DNA from: Pseudomonadota bacterium
Lineage (GTDB): Bacteria; Desulfobacterota; Desulfovibrionia; Desulfovibrionales; Desulfovibrionaceae
Reading direction: 5' to 3'
DNA: 64,000 nucleotides
Assembly: GCA_018822105.1 (NCBI GenBank)
Contig: JAHJLB010000001.1
Span: forward strand, 1-64,000
Within the stretch, counting starts at the first letter, position 1; the number at the start of each line of letters is the position of its first letter. The notes beneath the pieces were generated by a model that worked only from the letters and a program-made list of their open reading frames with translations, had not been told where the DNA came from and did no database searches. Of the stretch, positions 53,539 to 61,326 are shown in pieces. A program made the translations under genes and the position numbers.

Positions 53539-54951
53539 ATGGACATTCGCCTGAGGCATTACGGAAAATGGCTCCCTGCCGACGTGCAGACGCCCATCAG
53601 CCTGTACCTGGGCCTGGTGGGCACGGCCCCCGGCATCCTGCTGGAGAGCGCCGAGGTGGACGGGCGCCTGGGCCGTTACAGCCTCATCGCCTGGGACTTC
53701 CGCCTCCTGGCCGAGCAGAGGGAAGGCAAGCTGGCCCTGGACATACGCGACGAGCGCCTGAAGGGGCTTGAGGCCCTGGACGGCCAGGACTACATGCAGG
53801 GCGTGCGCCAGCTCCTGCGCGCCATCGAGATCGAGCAGCCCGCGGAGCGCGAGCCGCTGCCCGCCCTCACCCGCGCCCTCTACGGCTACCTGGGCTACGG
53901 CATCGGCGGCATGCTGGAGCCCAAGCTGCAGGAGGCCCTGCCGCCGCACAAGGCCCAGACGCGCCTGGTGCTGCCGGGCCAGGTGGTGCTCTACGACCAT
54001 CTGCGCCACCGCTGCTGCTACCTGTCCCTGGACGACAACGGCGGGCCCAAGCCGGCCAAGCTGGGCGACGCCGGCTCCTTCGCCCTGGAGGCCAGCGAGC
54101 CCACGGCCAGCCCGGGCCGCGAGGAGTTCATGGCCGGGGTGGTCAAGGCCAAGGAGCTCATCACCGACGGCGAGGGCATCCAGCTGGTGCTCTCGGTGCG
54201 CTTCGCCACGCCCTTTGCGGGCCAGCCCTTTGGCGTGTACCGCCGGCTGCGCCAGGCCAATCCCTCGCCCTTCATGTTCTTCATGCGCTTCGAGGAGGAG
54301 ACCCTGCTGGGCAGCTCACCGGAGATGCTGGTGAAATGCGAGGCCGGCAGGCTTGAGGTCCGGCCCATCGCCGGAACCCGTCCGCGCGGCGACACCGAGG
54401 TCCTGGACATGGCCCTGGAGCGCGAGCTTCTGGCCGACCCCAAGGAGCGCGCCGAGCACGTCATGCTGGTGGACCTGGGCCGCAACGACCTGGGCCGCAT
54501 CGCCCGGCCGGGCAGCGTGGAGGTGGCCAAGTTCATGTGCGTGGAGCGCTTCTCCCACGTCATGCACCTGACCAGCTACGTGGAGGCCGACCTCAGGGAC
54601 GGCCTGGACGCCATCGACGTGCTCCAGGCCACCTTCCCCGCGGGCACCGTGGCCGGGGCGCCCAAGATCTGGGCCATGGAGACCATCGCCAAGATGGAGA
54701 AGATCGACCGCGGGCCGTATGCCGGGGCCATGGGCTGGCTGGGCCTGGGCAAGGGGCCGGTGCACCTGGGCACGGGCATCACCATCCGCAGCATGTGGAT
54801 GCGCGACGGCGTGTGCAGCTGGCAGGCCGGGGCCGGGCTGGTGTACGACTCCGAGCCGGAAAAGGAATGGCAGGAATGCCACAACAAGGCCCGCATCATC
54901 CGCGAGATTCTGTCCTCCAAGGGGGTTGGCGATGTTTTTACTGATCGATAA
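53539..54951 (+). CDS. trpE: anthranilate synthase component I
   Basis: 470 residues from ATG 53539 with GGAGG five bases upstream. LLESAEV at the N-terminus is the tryptophan-binding feedback motif. GSSPEMLVK, PIAGTRPRG, LVDLGRNDLGR and GTVAGAPKIWAME are catalytic chorismate-binding segments. With TrpG it makes anthranilate from chorismate and glutamine. Expression should be set by the attenuator just upstream, and activity by Trp inhibition. It overlaps trpG by 20 bases. Confidence 0.95.
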   Translation: MDIRLRHYGKWLPADVQTPISLYLGLVGTAPGILLESAEVDGRLGRYSLIAWDFRLLAEQREGKLALDIRDERLKGLEALDGQDYMQGVRQLLRAIEIEQPAEREPLPALTRALYGYLGYGIGGMLEPKLQEALPPHKAQTRLVLPGQVVLYDHLRHRCCYLSLDDNGGPKPAKLGDAGSFALEASEPTASPGREEFMAGVVKAKELITDGEGIQLVLSVRFATPFAGQPFGVYRRLRQANPSPFMFFMRFEEETLLGSSPEMLVKCEAGRLEVRPIAGTRPRGDTEVLDMALERELLADPKERAEHVMLVDLGRNDLGRIARPGSVEVAKFMCVERFSHVMHLTSYVEADLRDGLDAIDVLQATFPAGTVAGAPKIWAMETIAKMEKIDRGPYAGAMGWLGLGKGPVHLGTGITIRSMWMRDGVCSWQAGAGLVYDSEPEKEWQECHNKARIIREILSSKGVGDVFTDR

Positions 54952-55522
54952 CTTCGACTCCTTCACCTTCAACCTGGTGCAGGCCTTCCAGCAGCTCGGG
55001 GCCGACCCCGTGGTGCTCAGGAACGACCGTCCGGAGCTCCTGGACCCGGCCTTCGTGGCCGGGCTCTCCCGCGTCTGCCTCTCGCCCGGGCCCAGCCGCC
55101 CGGAGAACGCGGGCAACTGCCTGAAGTTCCTGGCCCTGCTGGAGGCCACCGGCATGGCCGTGCCCACCCTGGGCGTGTGCCTGGGCCACCAGACCCTGGG
55201 GCATTTCGCCGGGGCCTCCGTGGTCCGGGCCGCGCGCATCATGCACGGCAAGACGAGCCTGGTGGAGCACGACGGCACGGACGTCTTCGCCGGGCTGGAC
55301 AATCCGTTTGAGGTCTGCCGCTACCACTCGCTGCTGGTCCTGGCCCACGAGGCGCCGCAGAGGCTGCGCGTCACGGCCCGCACCGCCGAGGGCGAGGTCA
55401 TGGGCATGTGCTTCACCGACCGGCCCTGGAGCGGGGTGCAGTTCCACCCGGAGTCCATCCTGACCCCGGACGGGCCCAGGCTTCTGGCCAATTTCCTCAA
55501 ACGCACCGAGCAGGCCGCCTGA
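54932..55522 (+). CDS. trpG: anthranilate synthase component II (glutamine amidotransferase)
   Basis: 196 residues, ATG at 54932 within the trpE end. The class I amidotransferase triad is C83 (GVCLGHQ), H172 and E174 (QFHPESI). It supplies ammonia to TrpE. It is a separate gene, not fused to trpD. No second pabA-like copy is seen in this window, so it might also serve folate synthesis (inference). It is followed by trpD after 10 bases. Confidence 0.94.
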   Translation: MFLLIDNFDSFTFNLVQAFQQLGADPVVLRNDRPELLDPAFVAGLSRVCLSPGPSRPENAGNCLKFLALLEATGMAVPTLGVCLGHQTLGHFAGASVVRAARIMHGKTSLVEHDGTDVFAGLDNPFEVCRYHSLLVLAHEAPQRLRVTARTAEGEVMGMCFTDRPWSGVQFHPESILTPDGPRLLANFLKRTEQAA

Positions 55523-55532
55523 GGCCGGGGGG

Positions 55533-56567
55533 ATGATCATGGACCTGAACATGCGCGACATTCTGGACACCCTGGGCGAAGGCGCCGACCTCACGCCCGA
55601 GCAGGCGGCCTTCGCCTTCCGCGAGCTCTTCGAGGGCGACCTGAGCCCGGCCCAGGCCGGGGCCCTGCTCATGGGCCTGCGGGCCAAGGGCGAGACCGCC
55701 CTGGAGCTGGCCTCGGCCGCGCGCGCCGGCCTGGAGCGCGCCCGGCTCGTCAGCGGGCTGCCCACGGACCGGCCCATCGTGGAGATCGTGGGCACCGGCG
55801 GCGACCTCATGAACAGCTTCAACTGCTCCACGGCCGGGTCTCTGTATCTGGCGGCCCTGGGCCACCGGGTGGTCAAGCACGGCAACCGCGCCGTGTCCTC
55901 GTCCTCGGGCAGCGCCGACGCCCTCGAAGGCCTGGGCATCCGCCTGGACACCGGCCCGGACGAGGTGGCCGGGGCGCTGGCCAAGACCGGCTTCGTGTAC
56001 CTCTTCGCGCCGGGCTACCACCCGGCCTTCGCCCACATCGCGCCGGTGCGCCGGGAGCTCGGCGTGCGCACCCTGTTCAACCTCATGGGCCCGCTCCTGA
56101 ACCCGGCCCGGCCCTCGCGGCAGCTCATGGGCGTGGGCAGCGCGCGCGCCCTCAAGCTCATGGCCGAGACCCTGGCCCTCACCGCGCCGGACGTGCTGGC
56201 CCTGGTCATCCACGGGACCGTGGAGGGCCGGAAGGGCGGCTTCGACGAGCTGACGCCCTTTGGCCCGGCCCTGGGCTTTGTGGTGGACCGCGGCAAGGTC
56301 AGCCCCTTCCGCCTGGACCCGAGCGAGTTCGGCATTCCGGCCCACGACCCGGACCAGGTGCGCGTGGCCGACAAGCAGAGCGCCCTTGCGGCCATCCGCG
56401 ACGTGCTCACCGGCCGGGCCAACGCGGCCATGCAGGACATGACCGCCCTGAACCTGGGCGCGGCCCTGCACCTGGTGACCGGCAGGGAGCTGGCCGAATG
56501 CATGCGCGAGGCGCGCACCGCCGTGGCCGACGGCGCGGCAAGGAGCTTCGCCAATGGCAACGGATAG
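55533..56567 (+). CDS. trpD: anthranilate phosphoribosyltransferase
   Basis: 344 residues from ATG 55533 (GGGGGG-type site just upstream). GTGGD at 87-91 binds PRPP, and KHGNRAVSSSSGSADALEGLG and FAPGYHPAF are family signatures, as is HGTVEGRKGGFDELTPFG. It joins anthranilate to phosphoribosyl pyrophosphate. The 3' end overlaps trpC by 14 bases. Confidence 0.95.
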   Translation: MIMDLNMRDILDTLGEGADLTPEQAAFAFRELFEGDLSPAQAGALLMGLRAKGETALELASAARAGLERARLVSGLPTDRPIVEIVGTGGDLMNSFNCSTAGSLYLAALGHRVVKHGNRAVSSSSGSADALEGLGIRLDTGPDEVAGALAKTGFVYLFAPGYHPAFAHIAPVRRELGVRTLFNLMGPLLNPARPSRQLMGVGSARALKLMAETLALTAPDVLALVIHGTVEGRKGGFDELTPFGPALGFVVDRGKVSPFRLDPSEFGIPAHDPDQVRVADKQSALAAIRDVLTGRANAAMQDMTALNLGAALHLVTGRELAECMREARTAVADGAARSFANGNG

Positions 56568-57372
56568 GGCGGGGAGCATGCTCGACCGCTTCCGGGCCGC
56601 GCAGCAAGGCCCCATCGCGCTGCTGCGCAGGCTGGCCGGCGAGGGCCGCCTGCCCGCCCCCTGGCAGGGGCGGCGCCCCGGGTTTTCGGCCGCCCTCAGG
56701 GCCGCCGGGGCCCCGGCGGTCATCGCCGAGTACAAGCGCGCCTCGCCCTCGCGCGGGGTCATCAACCTGGACCTGACGCCAGCGGACGTGGCACGCATGT
56801 ATGCCGAAGGCGGGGCCGCCTGCCTCTCCGTGCTCACCGAGAAGGCCCATTTCCAGGGCGACCTGCGCTTCCTGGAGGACATGGCCTTTGCCGGCCTGCC
56901 CCTGCTGCGCAAGGACTTCCTGCTGGACCCCCTGCAGGTGGCGGAGACCGCGGCCACGCCGGCCTCGGCGCTCTTGCTCATCATGCGCATGTTTCCCGGC
57001 GCGGCCCAGGTGCGCGGGATGCTCGACGCCTGCCGCGGCTTTGGCCTGGAGGCCGTGTGCGAGGTCTTCGACGAGGCCGACCTGGTCGTCGCCCGCCAGG
57101 CCGGGGCCGGGATCATCCAGGTCAACAACCGCGACCTGGACCGCCTGGAGACGGACCTCTCCATCTCGCGCCGCCTGGCGCCCCTCAAGGGCCAGGGCGT
57201 CGGCGAGCTGTGGATCAGCGCCTCGGGCCTGGACGCGCCGGAGCAGCTGGAAGAAATGGCCGGCCTGGGCTTCGACGCCGTGCTCATCGGCACCTCGCTC
57301 ATGAGCACCCCCGACCCCGGAGCGGCCCTCGGGAGGCTGACCGCCGTGGCCAGGACAAGGAGCGCGCCATGA
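56554..57372 (+). CDS. trpC: indole-3-glycerol-phosphate synthase
   Basis: 272 residues from ATG 56554. A TIM barrel with VIAEYKRASPSRG (catalytic Lys), LSVLTEKAHFQGDL, LRKDFLLDPLQV and IQVNNRDLDRLETDL. It closes the pyrrole ring, converting the carboxyphenylamino deoxyribulose phosphate to indole-3-glycerol phosphate. Its stop overlaps the trpF start as ATGA. Confidence 0.95.
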   Translation: MATDRAGSMLDRFRAAQQGPIALLRRLAGEGRLPAPWQGRRPGFSAALRAAGAPAVIAEYKRASPSRGVINLDLTPADVARMYAEGGAACLSVLTEKAHFQGDLRFLEDMAFAGLPLLRKDFLLDPLQVAETAATPASALLLIMRMFPGAAQVRGMLDACRGFGLEAVCEVFDEADLVVARQAGAGIIQVNNRDLDRLETDLSISRRLAPLKGQGVGELWISASGLDAPEQLEEMAGLGFDAVLIGTSLMSTPDPGAALGRLTAVARTRSAP

Positions 57373-58070
57373 CCAACGGACTGCTGGTCAAGGTCTGCGG
57401 CCTGACCCGCGAGGAGGACGTCGGGCTCTGCGCCGAGCTCGGCGCGGACCTGCTGGGCTTCATCTTCCACCCGGGCAGCCCGCGCAACACCACGCCGGAG
57501 TTCCCGGCGCGCCTGAGGACCCCCGGCGCGCGCAAGGTGGGCGTGTTCGTGGGCCAGAAGCCCATGGAGGCGCTGGGCATCATGGCCGCCGGGCGGCTGG
57601 ACCTGGCGCAGCTCCACGGCGGCCAGACCGAATCCTTCTGCGCCGCCCTGGCCGAGCGCATGGGGCCGCAGCGCATCATCAAGGTCTTCTGGCCGGAAAA
57701 GGCCGCCAGCCTGGAGGCCTTCCAGGCCGAGCTGGACCGCTACGCGCCCTACTGCGGGCACATGCTCGTGGACGCGGGCCTGGGCGGCGGCGGGCATGGC
57801 CAGGTGATAAGCGGCAAGGCCCCGGAGCTCCTGGCGCAGGCGAGGTTCCCGCGTCCGTGGCTCCTGGCCGGGGGCCTGAATCCGGAGAACCTCCCCGGCC
57901 TGATTTCCCGGCACCGGTCTCTCGGCCCACTGGGCAAGGGGCCGGACGGCGTGGACCTCAATTCGGGCGTGGAAAGCGCGCCCGGCCACAAGGACGAAAA
58001 ACTGCTGCGCGCGGCCTTCGCCGCAATCAAGGCGGCCCGCGCGGCCCAAACGCAAGGGGTGACCCCGTGA
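57369..58070 (+). CDS. trpF: phosphoribosylanthranilate isomerase
   Basis: 233 residues. VKVCGLTREED (catalytic Cys), LGFIFHPGSPR, QLHGGQTE and DAGLGGGGHGQ are clear TrpF signatures; LLAGGLNPEN and the VDLNSGVE segment end the barrel. It is somewhat longer than typical TrpF because of the C-terminal helix region (LLRAAFAAIKAARAAQ). It overlaps trpC by four bases and trpB (GTGA) by four. Confidence 0.94.
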   Translation: MTNGLLVKVCGLTREEDVGLCAELGADLLGFIFHPGSPRNTTPEFPARLRTPGARKVGVFVGQKPMEALGIMAAGRLDLAQLHGGQTESFCAALAERMGPQRIIKVFWPEKAASLEAFQAELDRYAPYCGHMLVDAGLGGGGHGQVISGKAPELLAQARFPRPWLLAGGLNPENLPGLISRHRSLGPLGKGPDGVDLNSGVESAPGHKDEKLLRAAFAAIKAARAAQTQGVTP

Positions 58071-59245
58071 AGAAAGGCTATTTCGGAATCTTCGGCGGGC
58101 AGTTCGTGCCCGAGCTGCTCATGCCGCCGCTGCTCGAGTTGGAGGAGGCCATGGCGCGCATCCTGCCCTCCAGGGAGTTCCAGGACGAGCTCGCAAGCGA
58201 GCTGGCCCATTTCGTGGGCCGGCCCACGGCGCTCACCTTCTGCCCCAACCTCTCGGCGAAGCTGGGCGTCAGGCTCTGGCTCAAGCGCGAGGACCTGGCC
58301 CACGGCGGCGCGCACAAGGTCAACAACACCATCGGCCAGGCCCTGCTGGCCAAGAAGCTCGGCAAGAAGCGCCTCCTGGCCGAGACCGGCGCGGGCCAGC
58401 ACGGCGTGGCCTCGGCCCTGGCCGCCGCGCGCCTGGGCCTTTCCTGCACCATCTACATGGGCGCCACCGACGTGGAGCGCCAGAGCCTCAACGTGCGCCG
58501 CATGAAGCTCTTCGGGGCCGAAGTGGTGACCGTGGACTCCGGCACCAAGACCCTGAAGGACGCCATCAACGCCGCCATGCGCGCCTGGATCGCCGAGCAG
58601 GAGACCACCCACTACTGCTTCGGCACCGCCGCCGGGCCGCACCCCTTCCCGCTTTTGGTGCGCGAGCTGCAGGCCTGCATCAGCCGCGAGGCGCGCGCGC
58701 AGATGCTCGCCCAGGCGGGGGCGCTGCCCGACTATGTGGTGGCCTGCGTGGGCGGCGGCTCAAACGCCATCGGGGCCTTCCACGAATTCGTGCCCGACGC
58801 GCAGGTCGCACTCGTCGGGGTGGAGGCCGCGGGCTCGGGCAAGCCCGGAGACTGGCATTCCGCGCCCCTGTCAAAGGAGGGCTCGCCCGGCGTGCTGCAC
58901 GGCATGCACACCCAGCTCATCCAGACGCCCGAGGGCCAGATCCTGCCCTCGCACTCCATCGCCCCGGGCCTGGACTACCCCGGCGTGGGCCCGGAGCACG
59001 CGGCCTACCAGGCCTCGGGCCGGGCGCGCTACGTGTCCGTCACCGACGACGTGGCCCTGGACGCCTTTGTGACCCTCTCGCGCTTCGAGGGCATCATGCC
59101 CGCCCTGGAATCCTCCCACGCCCTCGGCTGGGCCCTGGCCAACGCCAAGGACATGAAGCCGGGCAGCAACGTGGTGGTCTGCCTTTCCGGCCGGGGCGAC
59201 AAGGACCTGGACATCGTCAACGACTACCTGGCCAAGAAGGCCTAG
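58067..59245 (+). CDS. trpB: tryptophan synthase beta chain
   Basis: 392 residues with a GTG start that overlaps the trpF stop and has AAGGGG upstream. The PLP lysine is K84 in GGAHKVNN, and GGGSNAIG is the phosphate loop. ETGAGQHGVA and GRGDKDLD are also diagnostic. It condenses indole with serine. A DLAHGGAHK sequence stands where many TrpB have DLNHTGAHK, a conservative family variation. It is followed by trpA after 11 bases. Confidence 0.95.
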   Translation: MKKGYFGIFGGQFVPELLMPPLLELEEAMARILPSREFQDELASELAHFVGRPTALTFCPNLSAKLGVRLWLKREDLAHGGAHKVNNTIGQALLAKKLGKKRLLAETGAGQHGVASALAAARLGLSCTIYMGATDVERQSLNVRRMKLFGAEVVTVDSGTKTLKDAINAAMRAWIAEQETTHYCFGTAAGPHPFPLLVRELQACISREARAQMLAQAGALPDYVVACVGGGSNAIGAFHEFVPDAQVALVGVEAAGSGKPGDWHSAPLSKEGSPGVLHGMHTQLIQTPEGQILPSHSIAPGLDYPGVGPEHAAYQASGRARYVSVTDDVALDAFVTLSRFEGIMPALESSHALGWALANAKDMKPGSNVVVCLSGRGDKDLDIVNDYLAKKA

Positions 59246-59256
59246 GAACGAAAGCC

Positions 59257-60036
59257 ATGAGCACCAACATCCTGACCCAACGCATCCGCGAGGCCCGCGC
59301 CAAGGGCCGCCTCGGCCTCATCCCCTTCCTGCCCGCCGGCTATCCGGACAAGAACCGCTTCTGGACCGAAATCGACCAGCTGGACGAGGCCGGGGCCGAC
59401 ATCATCGAGATCGGCATGCCCTTCTCCGACCCCGTGGCCGACGGCCCCGTGGTGGAGCACGCCTCGCTGAAGTGCCTGGAATCCGGCGTCAACCTCTCGT
59501 GGATATTGAAGGAACTGGCGGCGCGCAAGGGCCGCTACAAGGCCGGGCTGGTGCTCATGGGCTACCTGAACCCGGTGCTGCAGTACGGCCTGGAGCGCTT
59601 TGGCCGCGACGCCAGCTCCGCCGGGGTCCACGGGGTCATCCTGGCCGACGTGCCCTTCGAGGAGTCCGCGCCCGTCCGTGCGGCCTTCGACCCCTTCGGC
59701 CTGGCGCTCATCCCCCTGGTGGGCCTGAACACCCTGCCGGAGCGCATGGCCCTCTACGCCAAGGACGGCCAGGGCTTCGCCTATTTCGTGTCCGTGCTGG
59801 GCACCACGGGCGTGCGCTCGGCCTTTGACACGGGCCTGCCGGAAAGCATCCGCGCTGGGCTCACCGCGGCCAAGGCCGCCTTCGACATCCCCGTGGCCCT
59901 GGGCTTCGGCCTCAAGCACCCGGACCAGCTCAAGGCCCTGGACGGCCTGGTGGACGCCGCCGTGTTCGGCAGCGCGCTCATCCGGCACATCGACGCGGGC
60001 GGAGACAGCACGGGCTTCATGCAGGTCTGGAAGTAA
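59257..60036 (+). CDS. trpA: tryptophan synthase alpha chain
   Basis: 259 residues. IEIGMPFSDPVADGPVVEHAS holds the catalytic Glu, with the usual Asp later (ILADVPFEES). LGTTGVRSAFD and GFGLKHPDQ are conserved. It splits indole-glycerol phosphate and channels indole to TrpB. It is the last gene of the operon and is followed by the terminator at 60101. Confidence 0.94.
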   Translation: MSTNILTQRIREARAKGRLGLIPFLPAGYPDKNRFWTEIDQLDEAGADIIEIGMPFSDPVADGPVVEHASLKCLESGVNLSWILKELAARKGRYKAGLVLMGYLNPVLQYGLERFGRDASSAGVHGVILADVPFEESAPVRAAFDPFGLALIPLVGLNTLPERMALYAKDGQGFAYFVSVLGTTGVRSAFDTGLPESIRAGLTAAKAAFDIPVALGFGLKHPDQLKALDGLVDAAVFGSALIRHIDAGGDSTGFMQVWK

Positions 60037-60046
60037 GGACGGCAAA

Positions 60047-60083
60047 GGCCGGAGCCCCCGGCCAGAGGCGGGGGGCTCCGGCC
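60047..60083. repeat. 13-base inverted repeat after trpA
   Basis: GGCCGGAGCCCCC (60047-60059) and its exact complement (60071-60083). With the terminator at 60101 and another GGGGCC-TTGA-GGCCCC hairpin at 60198-60213, it forms a palindrome cluster like that after ilvD. Confidence 0.5.
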
Positions 60084-60100
60084 CCCGCACCCCCGCACCA

Positions 60101-60148
60101 GCAGCAAGGGCTGGCCCAGGTGGAACCTGGGCCAGCCCTTGCTGCTTT
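60101..60148 (+). terminator. intrinsic terminator after the aro-trp operon
   Basis: A perfect 20-base-pair stem (60101-60120 with 60126-60145), loop TGGAA, then TTTGATGG. The inner GGGCTGGCCCAGG and the loop bases GGAA are shared with the terminator after ilvD (42632). It could also serve the convergent gene ending at 60230. Confidence 0.7.
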
Positions 60149-60229
60149 GATGGGCCAGGGAAAGCGCCGCGCGGGCTTTTCGGACTGGGGGTTCCAGGGG
60201 GCCTTGAGGCCCCTTGGCCGCCGGAGGCC

Positions 60230-60931
60230 CTATTCTCCTTCCGCCTCTTCCAGGTCCAGGCCCTGGCGCTTGTAGGCGCGGTACACGGACACCCCGAGCC
60301 AGGCCGAGGCGGCAAGCAGGGCCACGCTGACGCCGATGGACAGCATGCGGCCCGGCCCGGACTCCGCGCCCACGCCCCCGCCGAAGATGGCGAAGACGAG
60401 GTTCTGCGGCATATAGCCCACGGCCGAGCCCAGGATGAAGGGCAAGGCGGGGATGCTGGTCACGCCGGCGGCCACGCTGGTGAGCAGGTTGTGGCCCACG
60501 GGCAGCAGCCGGATGGCCAGGGAGGTGCGGAAGGGCCCGGTGCGCAGGAAGGCGTCGAGCTTGGCGGCGCGCCTGGCGAAGCGCGCCAGCACGAAGTCGC
60601 GGCCCAGGTACCGGGCCACTGTGAAGTCCGTGGCGCAGCCGAGGGCCGTGCCCAGGGTGGCCAGCAGGGTGCCCCAGAACCAGCCGAAGGCGTAGCCGCC
60701 CAGCAGGGCCGTGAGCTGCCGGGGCACGCCCAGGGCCGTGGACAGGGCCGTGACGCCAAGGAAGAACAGCACCCCGGCGGCCCCGTGGCCCTGCACCTGG
60801 CCCAGCAGCCACTGCCGGTCCGTGAGGTGCCCCTCCAGGCCCAGGCTGCGCGCCAGGAAAATGAGCCCCCCGAACAGGGCCAGCATGGTCAGGCCCTTGA
60901 GCAGGGGCTTGAATTCGCTTGGGTTAGCCAT
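60230..60931 (-). CDS. VTT/DedA-like (TVP38/TMEM64 family) membrane protein
   Basis: 233 residues from ATG 60931 with about five hydrophobic segments. GVPRQLTALLGGYAFG, LGCATDFTVARYLGRDFV and LLPVGHNLLTSVAAGVT, then GYMPQNLVFAIFGG, are the re-entrant-loop motifs of the SNARE-associated VTT family. These proteins are believed to help move lipids or maintain membrane potential. It overlaps the preceding small gene by eight bases, suggesting one transcript. Confidence 0.85.
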   Translation of the reverse strand: MANPSEFKPLLKGLTMLALFGGLIFLARSLGLEGHLTDRQWLLGQVQGHGAAGVLFFLGVTALSTALGVPRQLTALLGGYAFGWFWGTLLATLGTALGCATDFTVARYLGRDFVLARFARRAAKLDAFLRTGPFRTSLAIRLLPVGHNLLTSVAAGVTSIPALPFILGSAVGYMPQNLVFAIFGGGVGAESGPGRMLSIGVSVALLAASAWLGVSVYRAYKRQGLDLEEAEGE

Positions 60932-61298
60932 TGGCGGCGTCGTTTCCTTTGGCCTTGCGCCTGGCTTCGCGCCCGGCCTCGCGCCGCTCGCGCCTGCTCG
61001 TGCCCGCTTCCGGCGCCTCGGGCTGCTGGCCGCGGGAGCTGTTGATGAGGCAGAAGCCCAGGAACAGGGCCAGGCCCTGGGCCGCGCCAAAGACCAGGTC
61101 CATCTGCAGGATGGCGTACCAGACGCCCGCCCCGCAGCCCAAGACCAGCGGGATGAAGGGCCAGCGCGGGCGGCGCGTGCTGAGCTGCGGCAGGCCCAGG
61201 AGGCCGCGCCAGAGCACGGCCATGATGGCCACGAACTGCAGGAGCACGGCGAGGGCCAGAAGCTGCGTGGGCAACGGCACGGACACGACATCGGGCAT
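60924..61298 (-). CDS. small membrane protein of unknown function
   Basis: 124 residues from ATG 61298 (AAGGAG eight bases upstream). Three hydrophobic segments lie at about 10-32, 43-60 and 65-85, followed by a strongly basic, charged tail (SRRERREAGREARRKAKG). It overlaps the VTT gene and lies 28 bases after the GGDEF/TPR gene stop. I do not recognise the family; co-expression with the VTT protein suggests a shared membrane function. Confidence 0.65.
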   Translation of the reverse strand: MPDVVSVPLPTQLLALAVLLQFVAIMAVLWRGLLGLPQLSTRRPRWPFIPLVLGCGAGVWYAILQMDLVFGAAQGLALFLGFCLINSSRGQQPEAPEAGTSRRERREAGREARRKAKGNDAANG

Positions 61299-61326
61299 GG
61301 GGGGCTCCTTGCTTGGGCGGGGGGAT

